Below are positions 8,806-17,246 of a stretch of DNA of 64,000 nt, in pieces. The stretch comes from Pseudomonas sp. R5-89-07. GTDB lineage: Bacteria > Pseudomonadota > Gammaproteobacteria > Pseudomonadales > Pseudomonadaceae. A program made the position numbers and the translations under genes. The notes beneath the pieces were generated by a model. The model did not search any database, had not been told where the DNA came from, and saw nothing but the letters and a program-made list of their open reading frames with translations. The DNA lies in the NCBI RefSeq assembly GCF_003851685.1, contig NZ_CP027727.1:5518001-5582000 (forward strand), written 5' to 3'. Each line of letters opens with the position of its first letter. Positions within the stretch are counted from its first letter, which is position 1.

Positions 8806-9117
8806 GCTACGTCTCTTCCTTAAGGAACTGCACCGGTCGCTTCGGGTACTTAAAACCGGACAAATAATGAGGCCTCACTCTAGCCCCGGTTATAAAAAAG
8901 CAGAAGTAACCTCGGTGCCATCATTGCGCCAAAGCCTGGGAAGCCGACTAACGGTCAGGCTCTGCAGCCCACGCCCCACGGGCAATATGGCTTTTTGGCA
9001 TTCTTCTGACGCCAATAAATTGCCAACCGGTATTTAACAATTTGGTTAACACCCCCTATAAAGAACCTGTGCAGCCCTCGGGCTAAAGCTTTCACCCCTC
9101 GCCATAAGGCCAACACC
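8806..9117. other. Divergent intergenic region between the GGDEF-EAL gene and the alginate lyase gene
   Basis: A 312-bp gap without a convincing ORF. It holds the start-side regions of two divergent genes, has locally low GC around 9010-9065, and contains the promoter listed separately. No REP or clear terminator was seen. Confidence 0.6.
9034..9062 (+). promoter_or_regulatory. Sigma-70 promoter for the PL7 lyase gene
   Basis: TTAACA (9034-9039) and TATAAA (9057-9062) each match five of six consensus positions and have ideal 17-bp spacing. The predicted start of transcription is about 9069, leaving a leader of about 50 bases before ATG 9118. Confidence 0.6.
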
Positions 9118-9783
9118 ATGATCGACCTTTCCACCTGGAACCTGAGCATTCCGGTCGGCTCTCCGCCCACGACCATCGAAACCTCAAAGCTGCTCAGCGG
9201 CTTCAATGACCAGTATTTCCAGGCCGAAGGCAGCGATGTGCAGTTCTGGACACCCGTGACCGGCACTCGCACCGAAAATGCCATCTATCCACGCAGCGAA
9301 TTGCGCGAAACCTATGCCGACGGTCGCTTGCGCAACTGGACCTACCCCGAGGCCGACAACTTCCTGCGCGCCACCTTGACGGTCCATCAAGTGCCTTCCA
9401 GCGGCAAGATCGTGATCGGCCAGATCCACGCCTACGACAGCCAGAAACCGCTGATCAAGCTGGAGTACCAATTCAAGGAAAAAACCCAGACCGGCAACAT
9501 CGTCGCCAAGGTGCGCATGCGCCCGGACGAAGCTGAAAGCCAGGTGATCACCGTTGCCTCCAACGTGCCGCTGGAGAAAAGCTTCACCTATGTGATCAAC
9601 CTCAACAAAGCCGGGCTACTGAGCGTGTATGCCGCAGACAGCGAGTGGAACGAACGCATCGGCGCGGCCTGGGGCGACAAGCCGCTGTACTTCAAGGCGG
9701 GGGTGTATGTGCAGGACAACAGTGGGGACAGTAATGAAGGGGCAAGGGTGACGTTTGCCAAGCTGGATATTGATCACGAGTAA
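9118..9783 (+). CDS. Polysaccharide lyase family 7 (alginate lyase), no signal peptide
   Basis: A 221-residue single-domain lyase of the PL7 (alginate lyase 2) jelly-roll family. All three signature blocks are present: RSELRE (59-64), QIH (102-104, with catalytic-type Q and H) and YFKAGVY (191-197, with catalytic-type Y). It should cleave alginate by beta-elimination. No signal peptide or lipobox is seen at the N-terminus (MIDLSTWNLSIPVG), although most alginate is outside the cytoplasm, so it either acts inside the cell, leaves by another route, or is released on lysis. It stands alone, divergent from a cyclic-di-GMP enzyme. Confidence 0.9.
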   Translation: MIDLSTWNLSIPVGSPPTTIETSKLLSGFNDQYFQAEGSDVQFWTPVTGTRTENAIYPRSELRETYADGRLRNWTYPEADNFLRATLTVHQVPSSGKIVIGQIHAYDSQKPLIKLEYQFKEKTQTGNIVAKVRMRPDEAESQVITVASNVPLEKSFTYVINLNKAGLLSVYAADSEWNERIGAAWGDKPLYFKAGVYVQDNSGDSNEGARVTFAKLDIDHE

Positions 9784-9863
9784 CGGATTGGCCTCAATGC
9801 GAGTAGGCAATGTCCGATGAGCGCGAGGATCATTCCCCGATAAGTCCAGACGCTTGAATCCCC

Positions 9864-9956
9864 TGTGGGAGGGGGCTTGCCCCCGATAGCGGTGGGCCAG
9901 CCGCCAACTGTATATGCTGACACACCGCAATCGGGGGCAAGCCCCCTCCCACATTT
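9864..9956. repeat. REP pair (REPIN), GGGAGGGGGC type
   Basis: Two inverted arms (TGTGGGAGGGGGCTTGCCCC and GGGGCAAGCCCCCTCCCACA) with an intervening spacer of about 50 bases. Confidence 0.9.
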
Positions 9957-10054
9957 GGATCGCGTAGCCTGAGCGTGCAATGCTCGTCCTACAGCACCGT
10001 TGCGGCCGGCCAAACCGGCGCTTATAGTTCGCCCCGTCGCTGGCTGAACAGCGA

Positions 10055-10138
10055 TAGGGTTTCGCAGCCCTAACGATACGTGTGTAACCAAGCATCATGA
10101 ATACAACGATGAGCGCTTCGGCGCCCGTCGTCTGTTTT
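10055..10138 (+). ncRNA. Candidate short RNA: code hairpin L1 plus terminator (copy 1)
   Basis: Hairpin TAGGG / loop TTTCGCAG / CCCTA (10055-10072) is extended by a CG pair across an A-A mismatch. It is followed by a terminator-like hairpin (10106-10131, 11-bp stem with one mismatch and a TTCG loop) and a TTTT run (10135-10138). The loop is identical to that of hairpin L2 at 10222-10237 and complementary to a junction segment of the leader (10194-10200). The arrangement suggests a short separately terminated RNA or an attenuated leader. The promoter was not identified. Confidence 0.5.
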
Positions 10139-10140
10139 AT

Positions 10141-10274
10141 GGTGGCTGTGTGTGGGAGACCTTCGGGTCTGCCGGGTTCCTCGTATCCTCGGTCTGCGAA
10201 CCCGCACACAGCTACCACCCATTCGTTTCGCAGCGAACGGCGGTAGTCCTTTTCAGATACGAGGAATATTTGCC
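10141..10274 (+). promoter_or_regulatory. Structured three-way-junction mRNA leader (copy 1)
   Basis: Stem P1 pairs GGTGGCTGTGTG (10141-10152) with CACACAGCTACC (10205-10216). Inside, P2 is a UUCG-capped hairpin (10154-10173) and P3 pairs CCGGG (10172-10176) with CTCGG (10188-10192). The junction segment CTGCGAA (10194-10200) is the exact complement of loop TTCGCAG in hairpin L2 (10222-10237). Downstream, GGTAG (10242-10246) can capture the 3' strand of P1, and TCCT (10247-10250) can cover the ribosome site AGGA (10262-10265). A second copy at 51164-51301 preserves each of these features with compensating changes. Confidence 0.72.
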
Positions 10275-10568
10275 ATGACGCCACACCTACCGCCGCGCCG
10301 CTTCACCCCCTGCACCGAAACCGCCACCGATTACCCCGTGCTCCTGATCGACAGCGACGCTCCACTGCTCGACCTCCACGCCTGCCTGCGCGAGCGCCTC
10401 AACGCCGCCCTCGAACACCTCAACCTCATGGCCTGCTCCAGCCTGCCGGACTTCGCCGAGCGCGACCTGAACCATGTGGCCAATACGGCGCGCATTCTGG
10501 TGCAGGATGTCAGTGATGTGTTCCGCGTGATTGAGCACCGTGGTTTCGATACGCCTCACGCCGCCTGA
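10275..10568 (+). CDS. Small helical protein of unknown function behind structured leader
   Basis: A 97-residue protein starting MTPHLPPRRFTPCTE, with no signal peptide. Ribosome site GAGGAA (10261-10266) and ATG 10275 fix the start; a longer frame beginning near 10152 runs through the structured leader and is not credible. The body (about residues 30-90) looks like two or three amphipathic helices (LLDLHACLRERLNAALEHLNL and NHVANTARILVQDVSDVFRVIEHR). It resembles small Pseudomonas-restricted DUF3077/DUF6124-type proteins in size and pattern, but I cannot confirm membership. Its leader is shared with the small ORF at 50924-51163. It ends in a strong bidirectional terminator. Confidence 0.75.
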   Translation: MTPHLPPRRFTPCTETATDYPVLLIDSDAPLLDLHACLRERLNAALEHLNLMACSSLPDFAERDLNHVANTARILVQDVSDVFRVIEHRGFDTPHAA

Positions 10569-10581
10569 TCAAACCCGAGGC

Positions 10582-10615
10582 AAAAAGAAGCCCGCATCGC
10601 TGCGGGCTTCTTTTT
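10582..10615. terminator. Bidirectional intrinsic terminator
   Basis: Stem GAAGCCCGCA / TGCGGGCTTC with loop TCGC is flanked by AAAAA on the left and TTTTT on the right. It serves the convergent small ORF and fba. Confidence 0.93.
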
Positions 10616-10628
10616 AAACGCCTGAGGC

Positions 10629-11693
10629 TCAGTTGACCTTAGCGTTCAACTCACCCTTCAAATACCGCTGATACATCGCTTCCAACGAGATCGGCTTGAT
10701 CTTCGAAGCATTGCCCGCAGTACCGAACGCCTCATAACGCGCAATACACACATCACGCATCGCGGTCACGGTGGCGCCGAAGAATTTGCGCGGGTCGAAC
10801 TCGCTCGGGTTGGTTGCCATCAGGCGACGCATCGCACCGGTGGAGGCCAGACGCAGGTCGGTGTCGATGTTGACCTTGCGCACGCCGTGCTTGATGCCTT
10901 CGACGATTTCTTCAACCGGTACGCCGTAGGTTTCTTTGATGTCGCCGCCGTACTGGTTGATGATCGCCAGCCACTCCTGCGGTACCGAGGAAGAACCGTG
11001 CATCACCAGGTGGGTGTTGGGGATGCGTTTGTGGATTTCCTTGATGCGGTCGATGGCCAGCACGTCACCGGTCGGTGGCTTGGTGAATTTGTAGGCGCCG
11101 TGGCTGGTGCCGATGGCGATGGCCAGGGCGTCCACTTGGGTCTTCTTGACGAAGTCGGCGGCTTCTTCCGGGTCGGTCAGCATCTGGCTGTGATCCAGCA
11201 CGCCTTCGGCGCCGATGCCGTCTTCTTCGCCGGCCATGCCGGTTTCCAGGGAGCCCAGGCAGCCCAGCTCGCCTTCAACCGATACGCCGCAGGCGTGAGC
11301 CATGGCCACGGTTTGCTGGGTAACATGTACGTTGTATTCGTAGTCGGTCGGGGTCTTGCCGTCTTCGCCGAGGGAGCCGTCCATCATCACCGAGCTGAAG
11401 CCCAGCTGGATGGAGCGCTGGCACACGTCAGGGCTGGTGCCGTGGTCCTGGTGCATGCACACCGGGATGTGCGGAAACTCTTCGATGGCCGCGAGGATAA
11501 GATGGCGCAGGAACGGCGCGCCGGCGTATTTGCGGGCACCGGCCGAAGCCTGGACGATCACTGGGGAGTCGGTCTTGTCAGCGGCTTCCATGATGGCGCG
11601 CATCTGCTCAAGGTTGTTGACGTTAAAGGCTGGGACGCCGTAGCCGAACTCGGCTGCGTGGTCCAGCATTTGACGCATGCTGATAAGTGCCAT
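10629..11693 (-). CDS. fba: Class II fructose-1,6-bisphosphate aldolase
   Basis: A 354-residue class II (zinc-dependent) aldolase of the long Calvin-cycle-type subgroup. Zinc and active-site blocks are visible: [12 protein letters not shown] (about residues 78-90), the [11 protein letters not shown] region, and [16 protein letters not shown], which lines the phosphate site. It splits fructose-1,6-bisphosphate into dihydroxyacetone phosphate and glyceraldehyde-3-phosphate in the cytosol. In Pseudomonas, which lacks phosphofructokinase, it acts mainly in gluconeogenesis and in cycling with the Entner-Doudoroff pathway. It is the last gene of a minus-strand carbon block (tkt, epd, pgk, two lipoproteins, fba) and is separated from the others by a REP pair. 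Confidence 0.96.
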   Translation of the reverse strand: MALISMRQMLDHAAEFGYGVPAFNVNNLEQMRAIMEAADKTDSPVIVQASAGARKYAGAPFLRHLILAAIEEFPHIPVCMHQDHGTSPDVCQRSIQLGFSSVMMDGSLGEDGKTPTDYEYNVHVTQQTVAMAHACGVSVEGELGCLGSLETGMAGEEDGIGAEGVLDHSQMLTDPEEAADFVKKTQVDALAIAIGTSHGAYKFTKPPTGDVLAIDRIKEIHKRIPNTHLVMHGSSSVPQEWLAIINQYGGDIKETYGVPVEEIVEGIKHGVRKVNIDTDLRLASTGAMRRLMATNPSEFDPRKFFGATVTAMRDVCIARYEAFGTAGNASKIKPISLEAMYQRYLKGELNAKVN

Positions 11694-11847
11694 TGTGTTG
11701 TCTCTCCCGGTCGAGGGTCGTTAATCGTGCAAGCCTGCCGTAGCGGCGGCTGCTATTCAAGTTATTGCAGATCAAGGGGTTGAGCCTTGTGCTGCTGAAT
11801 CGTTATTGCTGATGTAGCCGACTCAAATTCCACGTTGAAACCGAATC

Positions 11848-11940
11848 AATGTGGGAGGGGGCTTGCCCCCGATAGCGGCCATCCTGACACCCATGTGCCG
11901 GCTGACCCACTGCAATCGGGGGCGAGCCCCCTCCCACATT
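11848..11940. repeat. REP pair (REPIN), GGGAGGGGGC type
   Basis: Two inverted arms lie between fba and the MliC-like lipoprotein gene. The right arm has GGGGGCGAGCCCCC, one base different from the usual CAAG loop. Confidence 0.9.
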
Positions 11941-11963
11941 TGGATCTCATCTCATGACAGATC

Positions 11964-12296
11964 TCAGTTGGCCTTACAGCCACGCCCGATCAAATCATCC
12001 GTGGCCGTCCAGTAAATCAGGCCTTCCTCGCCTTTTGTGTGAAACGCCAATTGGTCGTTGGCATACAGCACACCCGAAGCGGCAACGTCCTGTTTAAGGC
12101 GATAAACCTGATCAGAACCGCCGAGGCGTACATCCACTTCAGTGCGGGCCGCATTGGCAAAACGCCAGTTGACCTCGGCCTTGCTGTCGCAGGTCCAGGT
12201 CGTCCATTTGCCTTCCGGCTCTGCCTTGTTGAACATGTTCATGCTGCTGCAACCGGCCAACAAGGCCAGTGCTGCCAGGGCGATAACGCCTTTCAT
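11964..12296 (-). CDS. MliC-type lysozyme-inhibitor lipoprotein
   Basis: A 110-residue lipoprotein. MKGVIALAALALLAGC is a lipoprotein signal with lipobox LLAGC, so the protein should be anchored in an envelope membrane. The mature part has the MliC/PliC pattern: a first cysteine (TCDSKAEVNWRF), YRLKQDVAASGVLYANDQLAFHTKG (the characteristic inhibitor strand) and a final GRGCK cysteine that probably forms a disulfide. Such proteins inhibit C-type lysozyme. ATG 12296 follows a GAGGA ribosome site; the in-frame TTG two codons upstream is less likely. It lies 60 bases downstream of another small lipoprotein gene. Confidence 0.8.
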   Translation of the reverse strand: MKGVIALAALALLAGCSSMNMFNKAEPEGKWTTWTCDSKAEVNWRFANAARTEVDVRLGGSDQVYRLKQDVAASGVLYANDQLAFHTKGEEGLIYWTATDDLIGRGCKAN

Positions 12297-12356
12297 TGCC
12301 AATCCTCGCAGGGCGACCTCGGGCCGCCGTTGCTGTGGGTTAGTGGATCAGACCCG

Positions 12357-12584
12357 TCAAGGGCAACCCTGTTCCTGACCGTTGGGCGCGGAGTCGTATT
12401 TCTCCAACCGTTCATTGCCGATGCGCTTGTTGATCACCGGCATGGTCTCGGCTTGCCAGTCAGCCTGGTAGCAGCTTTTTTTCAGCGGCGCCGAGGCTTT
12501 ATCCGCCTCCGGTGCCGCGTTTGGCGTGCTGCCGCAGCCGGCCAGCAGGCCCACTGCAATCACCAGTGCCAACGACTTGATCAT
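12357..12584 (-). CDS. Small lipoprotein of unknown function
   Basis: A 75-residue protein. MIKSLALVIAVGLLAGC is a clear lipoprotein signal with the lipobox cysteine at residue 17. The short mature part has two further cysteines (KSCYQADW and the C-terminal EQGCP), which may pair in the periplasm, and a basic central segment, MPVINKRIGNERLEKY. A GGAG ribosome site precedes ATG 12584. It sits 31 bases after pgk, on the same strand, ahead of the MliC-like gene, so it is probably carried on the pgk transcript. I do not recognise a named family. Confidence 0.78.
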   Translation of the reverse strand: MIKSLALVIAVGLLAGCGSTPNAAPEADKASAPLKKSCYQADWQAETMPVINKRIGNERLEKYDSAPNGQEQGCP

Positions 12585-12615
12585 GGGATGCTCCTTTTTC
12601 CTGATCACGCGCGCC

Positions 12616-13779
12616 TTAACCTTTGGCTCGGGTTTCCAGCACTTCCACGGCCGGCAGTACCTTGCCCTCGACGAACTCGAGGAACGCACCGCCACCGGTA
12701 GAAATGTAGGAGATCTGGTCAGCAACGCCATATTTATCGATAGCCGCCAGGGTGTCGCCGCCGCCGGCGATGGAGAACGCCGAGCTTTCAGCAATGGCGT
12801 TGGCCAGCACTTTTGTACCGTTGCCGAACTGGTCGAACTCGAATACGCCGACCGGGCCGTTCCACAGGATGGTCTGCGAAGCTTTCAGCAGCTCAGCGAA
12901 GTTGGCCGCGGTTTGCGGACCGATATCCAGAATCATGTCGTCGGCGGCCACGTCAGCGATGAGCTTGACGGTGGCTGCGGCGCTTTCCGCGAATTCCTTG
13001 GCAACGACCACGTCCACCGGCAATGGCACGCTGACTTTGGCGGCGATGGCGCGGGCGGTGTCGAGCAGGTCCGGCTCGTACAGGGACTTGCCCACCGGGT
13101 GGCCGGCGGCAGCCAGGAAGGTGTTGGCAATGCCGCCGCCGACGATCAACTGGTTGCAGATCTGGCTCAGGCTGTTGAGTACGTCCAGCTTGGTGGAGAC
13201 CTTGGAGCCGGCCACGATGGCCGCCATGGGTTGTGCCGGAGCGCCCAGGGCCTTGCCCAGTGCATCCAGCTCAGCCGCCAGCAGCGGGCCGGCGGCAGCG
13301 ACCTTGGCGAACTTGGCCACGCCATGGGTCGAACCTTCGGCGCGGTGAGCGGTGCCAAAGGCGTCCATCACGAACACATCGCACAGCGCAGCGTATTGCT
13401 GGGCCAGCTCGTCACTGTTCTTTTTCTCGCCCTTGTTGAAGCGCACGTTTTCGAACAGCACGATGTCGCCGGCTTTCACCTCGACGCCGCCCAGGTAGTC
13501 CGCCACCAACGGCACTTCGCGGCCCAAGGCCTTGCTCAGGTAATCGGCCACCGGCTTGAGGCTGTTTTCGGCGGAGAACTCACCTTCGGTCGGGCGACCC
13601 AGGTGGGAGCAGACCATCACGGCCGCGCCTTTTTCCAGGGCCAGCTTGATGGTCGGCAGCGAGGCCAGGATTCGCGCATCGCTGGTGACAACACCGTCCT
13701 TGACTGGGACGTTGAGGTCTTCGCGAATCAGTACGCGCTTACCTTGCAGATCGAGGTCGGACATCTTCAACACGGTCAT
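12616..13779 (-). CDS. pgk: Phosphoglycerate kinase
   Basis: A 387-residue kinase, the normal bacterial length. The N-terminal lobe carries [12 protein letters not shown] and [10 protein letters not shown], the substrate-binding blocks. The C-terminal lobe has the nucleotide-binding [12 protein letters not shown] and the terminal [14 protein letters not shown] loop. It interconverts 1,3-bisphosphoglycerate and 3-phosphoglycerate with ADP/ATP in the cytosol. The start at 13779 ([11 protein letters not shown]) matches the family; an upstream frame adds 31 unrelated residues. It follows epd by 17 bases, the classical epd-pgk arrangement, so the two are co-transcribed. Confidence 0.97.
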   Translation of the reverse strand: MTVLKMSDLDLQGKRVLIREDLNVPVKDGVVTSDARILASLPTIKLALEKGAAVMVCSHLGRPTEGEFSAENSLKPVADYLSKALGREVPLVADYLGGVEVKAGDIVLFENVRFNKGEKKNSDELAQQYAALCDVFVMDAFGTAHRAEGSTHGVAKFAKVAAAGPLLAAELDALGKALGAPAQPMAAIVAGSKVSTKLDVLNSLSQICNQLIVGGGIANTFLAAAGHPVGKSLYEPDLLDTARAIAAKVSVPLPVDVVVAKEFAESAAATVKLIADVAADDMILDIGPQTAANFAELLKASQTILWNGPVGVFEFDQFGNGTKVLANAIAESSAFSIAGGGDTLAAIDKYGVADQISYISTGGGAFLEFVEGKVLPAVEVLETRAKG

Positions 13780-13796
13780 GGGTCGCAGTTCCTGAA

Positions 13797-14852
13797 TTAC
13801 TGTTGAGGTTGTTTTGAAGCCACTTGCAGATAGTGTTCTGCAACGTCGAGCATTCGGTTGGCAAAGCCCCATTCGTTGTCGAACCAGGCCAGGATGTTCA
13901 CCAGCCTCGGGCCGGAAACGCGGGTCTGGCTGGCATCGACAATCGCCGAATGCGGGTCGTGGTTGAAATCGCAGCTGGCGTGGGGCAACTCGGTGTAGGC
14001 CAGCAAGCCTTTGAGCGGGCCGCTGGTGGCGGCGTCGCGCAGGATCCGATTGACCTCCACGGCATCGGTGTCGCTCACGGTTTGCATGGTGATGTCCAGA
14101 CAGGACACGTTCACCGTCGGCACCCGTACCGCTTTGGCCTGGATTCGCCCGGCAAGTTCCGGCAGCAATCGCTCGATGCCACGCGCCAGGCCGGTAGACA
14201 CCGGAATCACTGACTGGAACGCCGAGCGCGTGCGGCGCAGGTCTTCGTGATGATAGGCGTCGATCACCGGTTGGTCGTTCATGGCCGAGTGAATCGTGGT
14301 GATCGACACGTAGTCCAGGCCGATCGCCTGGTCCAGCAGGCGCAACAGCGGCACGCTGCAGTTGGTGGTGCAGGAGGCGTTGGACACCAGCAGCTCATCG
14401 CCGGTCAGGCAATCCTGGTTGATGCCATAAACGATGGTGGCGTCCACATCCGCCTCGCTGGCCATCGGCTGGGAAAACAGCACACGCGGCGCGCCGGCAT
14501 CGAGAAAACGCTGGCCGTCGGCACGGGTGTTGTAGACGCCGGAGCACTCCAGCACCAGGTCGACGCCCAGCGCTTTCCAGTCGATGCCTTCTGGGGTGGC
14601 ACTGCGCAAGACTTGCACGCAGCTGCCCTTAATATGCAGACAATCGCCTTCGACCCGCACTTCGCCGGGGAAACGGCCGTGGGTGGAGTCAAAACGTGTC
14701 AGGTATTCGATGCTGGCCATGTCCGCCAGATCGTTGATCGCAACAATTTCAAACCCGGCCGCCGCCCCTCGCTCGAACAGAGCACGCAAGACGCAACGAC
14801 CAATGCGGCCGTAGCCGTTGAGTGCAACTTTGTAGGGACGCGGTTGGGGCAT
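13797..14852 (-). CDS. epd: Erythrose-4-phosphate dehydrogenase
   Basis: A 351-residue GapA-like dehydrogenase. [14 protein letters not shown] near the N-terminus is the NAD-binding Rossmann motif. [18 protein letters not shown] contains the catalytic cysteine, and [29 protein letters not shown] matches Epd rather than the GapA form (SSTGAAKAV). It oxidises D-erythrose-4-phosphate to 4-phosphoerythronate, the entry step to pyridoxal phosphate synthesis. Placement between tkt, which makes erythrose-4-phosphate, and pgk is the standard epd context. The ATG at 14852 ([13 protein letters not shown]) is used; a TTG five codons earlier is in frame. Confidence 0.93.
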   Translation of the reverse strand: MPQPRPYKVALNGYGRIGRCVLRALFERGAAAGFEIVAINDLADMASIEYLTRFDSTHGRFPGEVRVEGDCLHIKGSCVQVLRSATPEGIDWKALGVDLVLECSGVYNTRADGQRFLDAGAPRVLFSQPMASEADVDATIVYGINQDCLTGDELLVSNASCTTNCSVPLLRLLDQAIGLDYVSITTIHSAMNDQPVIDAYHHEDLRRTRSAFQSVIPVSTGLARGIERLLPELAGRIQAKAVRVPTVNVSCLDITMQTVSDTDAVEVNRILRDAATSGPLKGLLAYTELPHASCDFNHDPHSAIVDASQTRVSGPRLVNILAWFDNEWGFANRMLDVAEHYLQVASKQPQQ

Positions 14853-14895
14853 GGGGTTCTCGATCAAGGTGAGTTCGGTGTTGGATGCTCTGACG

Positions 14896-14966
14896 CCATC
14901 GCGGGCAAGCCCGCTCCTACATTAGACCGCAATCCAAATGTGGGAGCGGGCTTGCCCGCGATAGCG
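14896..14966. repeat. REP pair, GGGAGCGGGC variant
   Basis: The arms read ATCGCGGGCAAGCCCGCTCCTACA and TGTGGGAGCGGGCTTGCCCGCGAT, a class distinct from the GGGGGC type that dominates the window. They lie between epd and tkt. Confidence 0.88.
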
Positions 14967-14990
14967 CCAGTACAGCCAACGCAGACTGAC

Positions 14991-16988
14991 TTAGTCTTCC
15001 AGCAGCTCTTCAGCCTGGCCCAAAATGTTTTCCAGGGTGAAACCAAACTCTTCGAACAAGGCTGGCGCCGGCGCCGACTCACCGTAGGTGGTCATGCCGA
15101 TCACGCGGCCTTCCAGGCCCACGTACTTGTACCAGTAGTCGGCGTGGGCCGCTTCGATGGCGATACGCGCGCTGACCTGCAACGGCAATACCGATTGCTT
15201 GTAGCCGGCATCCTGGGCTTCGAACACGCTGGTGCACGGCATGGACACAACGCGCACGTTGCGGCCTTGCTCGGTCAGCTTTTCGTAGGCCTGAACGGTC
15301 AGGCCCACTTCGGAACCGGTGGAGATCAGGATCAGCTCCGGCTCGCCGATGCAGTCCTTGAGCACGTAGCCGCCACGGCTGATGTCGGCGATCTGCGCGT
15401 CGGTGCGCACCTGGTGCTGCAGGTTCTGACGCGAGAAGATCAGCGCCGAAGGGCCGTCCTTGCGCTCGATGGCGTGCTTCCAGGCCACGGCGGATTCCAC
15501 CGCGTCGGCAGGGCGCCAGCAATCCAGGTTCGGCGTGGTGCGCAGGCTGGTCAGTTGCTCGACCGGCTGGTGCGTCGGGCCGTCTTCGCCCAGGCCGATG
15601 GAGTCGTGGGTGTAGACGTGGATCACGCGCTTCTTCATCAGCGCCGCCATGCGTACTGCGTTACGCGCATATTCCATGAACATCAGGAAGGTCGCGCCGT
15701 AAGGCACCAGGCCGCCGTGCAGGGACACGCCGTTCATGATGGCGCTCATGCCGAACTCGCGCACGCCGTAGTACATGTAGTTGCCGCTGGCGTCTTCCGC
15801 CGACACGCCTTTGCAGCCTTTCCACAGGGTCAGGTTGGAACCGGCCAGGTCAGCCGAACCGCCGAGGAACTCAGGCAGCAATGGGCCGAAGGCGTTCAGG
15901 GTGTTCTGGCTGGCTTTACGGCTGGCGATGGTCTCGCCCTTGGCCGCGACTTCGGCGATGTAGGCCGAGGCTTTTTCCGAGAAATCGGCAGGCAGGTCAC
16001 CGGCCAGACGACGCACCAGTTCGTTGGCAAGCTCAGGGAATTCGGCGGAGTAGGCAGCGAAGCGCTGGTCCCACTCGGACTCGACAGCCAGGCCTTTTTC
16101 CTTGGCATCCCACTCGGCGTAGATGTCAGCCGGGATTTCGAACGGGCCGTGGTTCCACTTCAGCGCTTCGCGGGTCAGGGCGATTTCCGCGTCACCCAGT
16201 GGGGCGCCGTGGCAGTCTTCCTTGCCTTGCTTGTTCGGCGAGCCGAAGCCGATGGTGGTCTTGCAGCAGATCAGGGTCGGCTGTGCGCTCTTGCGCGCGG
16301 TGTCGATGGCGATCTTGATCTCTTCCGGATCGTGGCCGTCGACGTTGCGGATCACCTGCCAGTTGTAGGCTTCGAAACGCTTGGGGGTGTCATCGGTGAA
16401 CCAGCCTTCGACTTCGCCGTCGATGGAGATGCCGTTGTCATCGTAGAAGGCAATCAGCTTGCCCAGGCCCAGGGTGCCGGCCAGGGAGGCGACTTCGTGG
16501 GAAATGCCTTCCATCATGCAGCCGTCGCCCAGGAAGACGTAGGTGTGGTGGTCGACGATGTCGTGGCCAGGGCGGTTGAACTGCGCGCCCAGGACTTTTT
16601 CAGCCAGCGCGAAGCCAACGGCGTTGGCCAGGCCTTGGCCCAGGGGACCGGTGGTGGTCTCGACGCCTGGGGTGTAGCCGAATTCCGGGTGGCCCGGGGT
16701 GCGGCTGTGCAGTTGGCGGAAGCTCTTGAGGTCATCGATGGTGACGTCGTAGCCGGTCAGGTGCAGCAGCGAATAGATCAGCATCGAGCCGTGGCCGTTG
16801 GACAGCACGAAGCGGTCACGGTCGGCGAACGACGGGTTGCTCGGGTTGTGCTTCAGGTAATCACGCCAAAGTACCTCGGCGATATCCGCCATGCCCATCG
16901 GGGCACCGGGATGGCCGCTGTTGGCTTTTTGCACGGCATCCATGCTGAGGGCACGAATGGCGTTGGCACGCTCACGACGGCTGGGCAT
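14991..16988 (-). CDS. tkt: Transketolase
   Basis: A 665-residue transketolase of the usual size. Thiamine-diphosphate blocks are visible: [17 protein letters not shown] near the N-terminus, [14 protein letters not shown] with the GDG motif at about residue 155, and the pyrimidine-domain segment [19 protein letters not shown] at about 470. The enzyme moves two-carbon ketol units between pentose and triose/hexose phosphates in the cytosol and supplies erythrose-4-phosphate to the adjoining epd and to aromatic synthesis. The start at 16988 ([19 protein letters not shown]) matches homologues; the upstream in-frame 27 residues do not. It is the first gene of the minus-strand carbon block and divergent from the ArsR-methyltransferase gene. 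Confidence 0.97.
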   Translation of the reverse strand: MPSRRERANAIRALSMDAVQKANSGHPGAPMGMADIAEVLWRDYLKHNPSNPSFADRDRFVLSNGHGSMLIYSLLHLTGYDVTIDDLKSFRQLHSRTPGHPEFGYTPGVETTTGPLGQGLANAVGFALAEKVLGAQFNRPGHDIVDHHTYVFLGDGCMMEGISHEVASLAGTLGLGKLIAFYDDNGISIDGEVEGWFTDDTPKRFEAYNWQVIRNVDGHDPEEIKIAIDTARKSAQPTLICCKTTIGFGSPNKQGKEDCHGAPLGDAEIALTREALKWNHGPFEIPADIYAEWDAKEKGLAVESEWDQRFAAYSAEFPELANELVRRLAGDLPADFSEKASAYIAEVAAKGETIASRKASQNTLNAFGPLLPEFLGGSADLAGSNLTLWKGCKGVSAEDASGNYMYYGVREFGMSAIMNGVSLHGGLVPYGATFLMFMEYARNAVRMAALMKKRVIHVYTHDSIGLGEDGPTHQPVEQLTSLRTTPNLDCWRPADAVESAVAWKHAIERKDGPSALIFSRQNLQHQVRTDAQIADISRGGYVLKDCIGEPELILISTGSEVGLTVQAYEKLTEQGRNVRVVSMPCTSVFEAQDAGYKQSVLPLQVSARIAIEAAHADYWYKYVGLEGRVIGMTTYGESAPAPALFEEFGFTLENILGQAEELLED

Positions 16989-17181
16989 CGCTGATCTCCT
17001 GGGGGCTTGAATAAAGAAACGGAAAAAAGGACCGGCATTTTCCCTCAGCCACCGCCTGCGGGCAATCACAGATAGTCACTTGCGCGGTTTTTCCTGCGGT
17101 TTGCCCGCCAATCCCTTGCGGAATCTGCACGCGGGTTCGTCTAAAGGTTATAGCGGCTGCTTATAACTGCCACTTATCGAT

Positions 17182-17205
17182 CAATATCAAAACTTTTTGA
17201 TATTG
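17182..17205. promoter_or_regulatory. Perfect palindromic operator for the ArsR-type regulator
   Basis: CAATATCAAAA and its exact complement are separated by CT: 24 bp of perfect dyad symmetry, typical of ArsR-family operators. It ends 3 bp before a candidate -35 (TTGCGG, 17209-17214) that is 17 bp from TAGACT (17232-17237). The promoter would start transcription almost at the ATG (17247), giving a near-leaderless mRNA. Confidence 0.72.
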
Positions 17206-17246
17206 GCCTTGCGGCGATTACCACCCGTCACTAGACTGCTGGCCTT

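Noticed and set aside
10140..10246. A 35-codon frame (MVAVCGRPSG...) inside leader copy 1
   Set aside because: The equivalent frame in copy 2 is shifted by single-base gains while the stems stay paired, so RNA structure, not peptide, is conserved.
14247..16994. A 915-codon open frame on the plus strand opposite epd and tkt
   Set aside because: It is the antisense shadow of two highly conserved enzymes in GC-rich DNA. The translation has no domain and is rich in Val, Ala, Gly and Gln.
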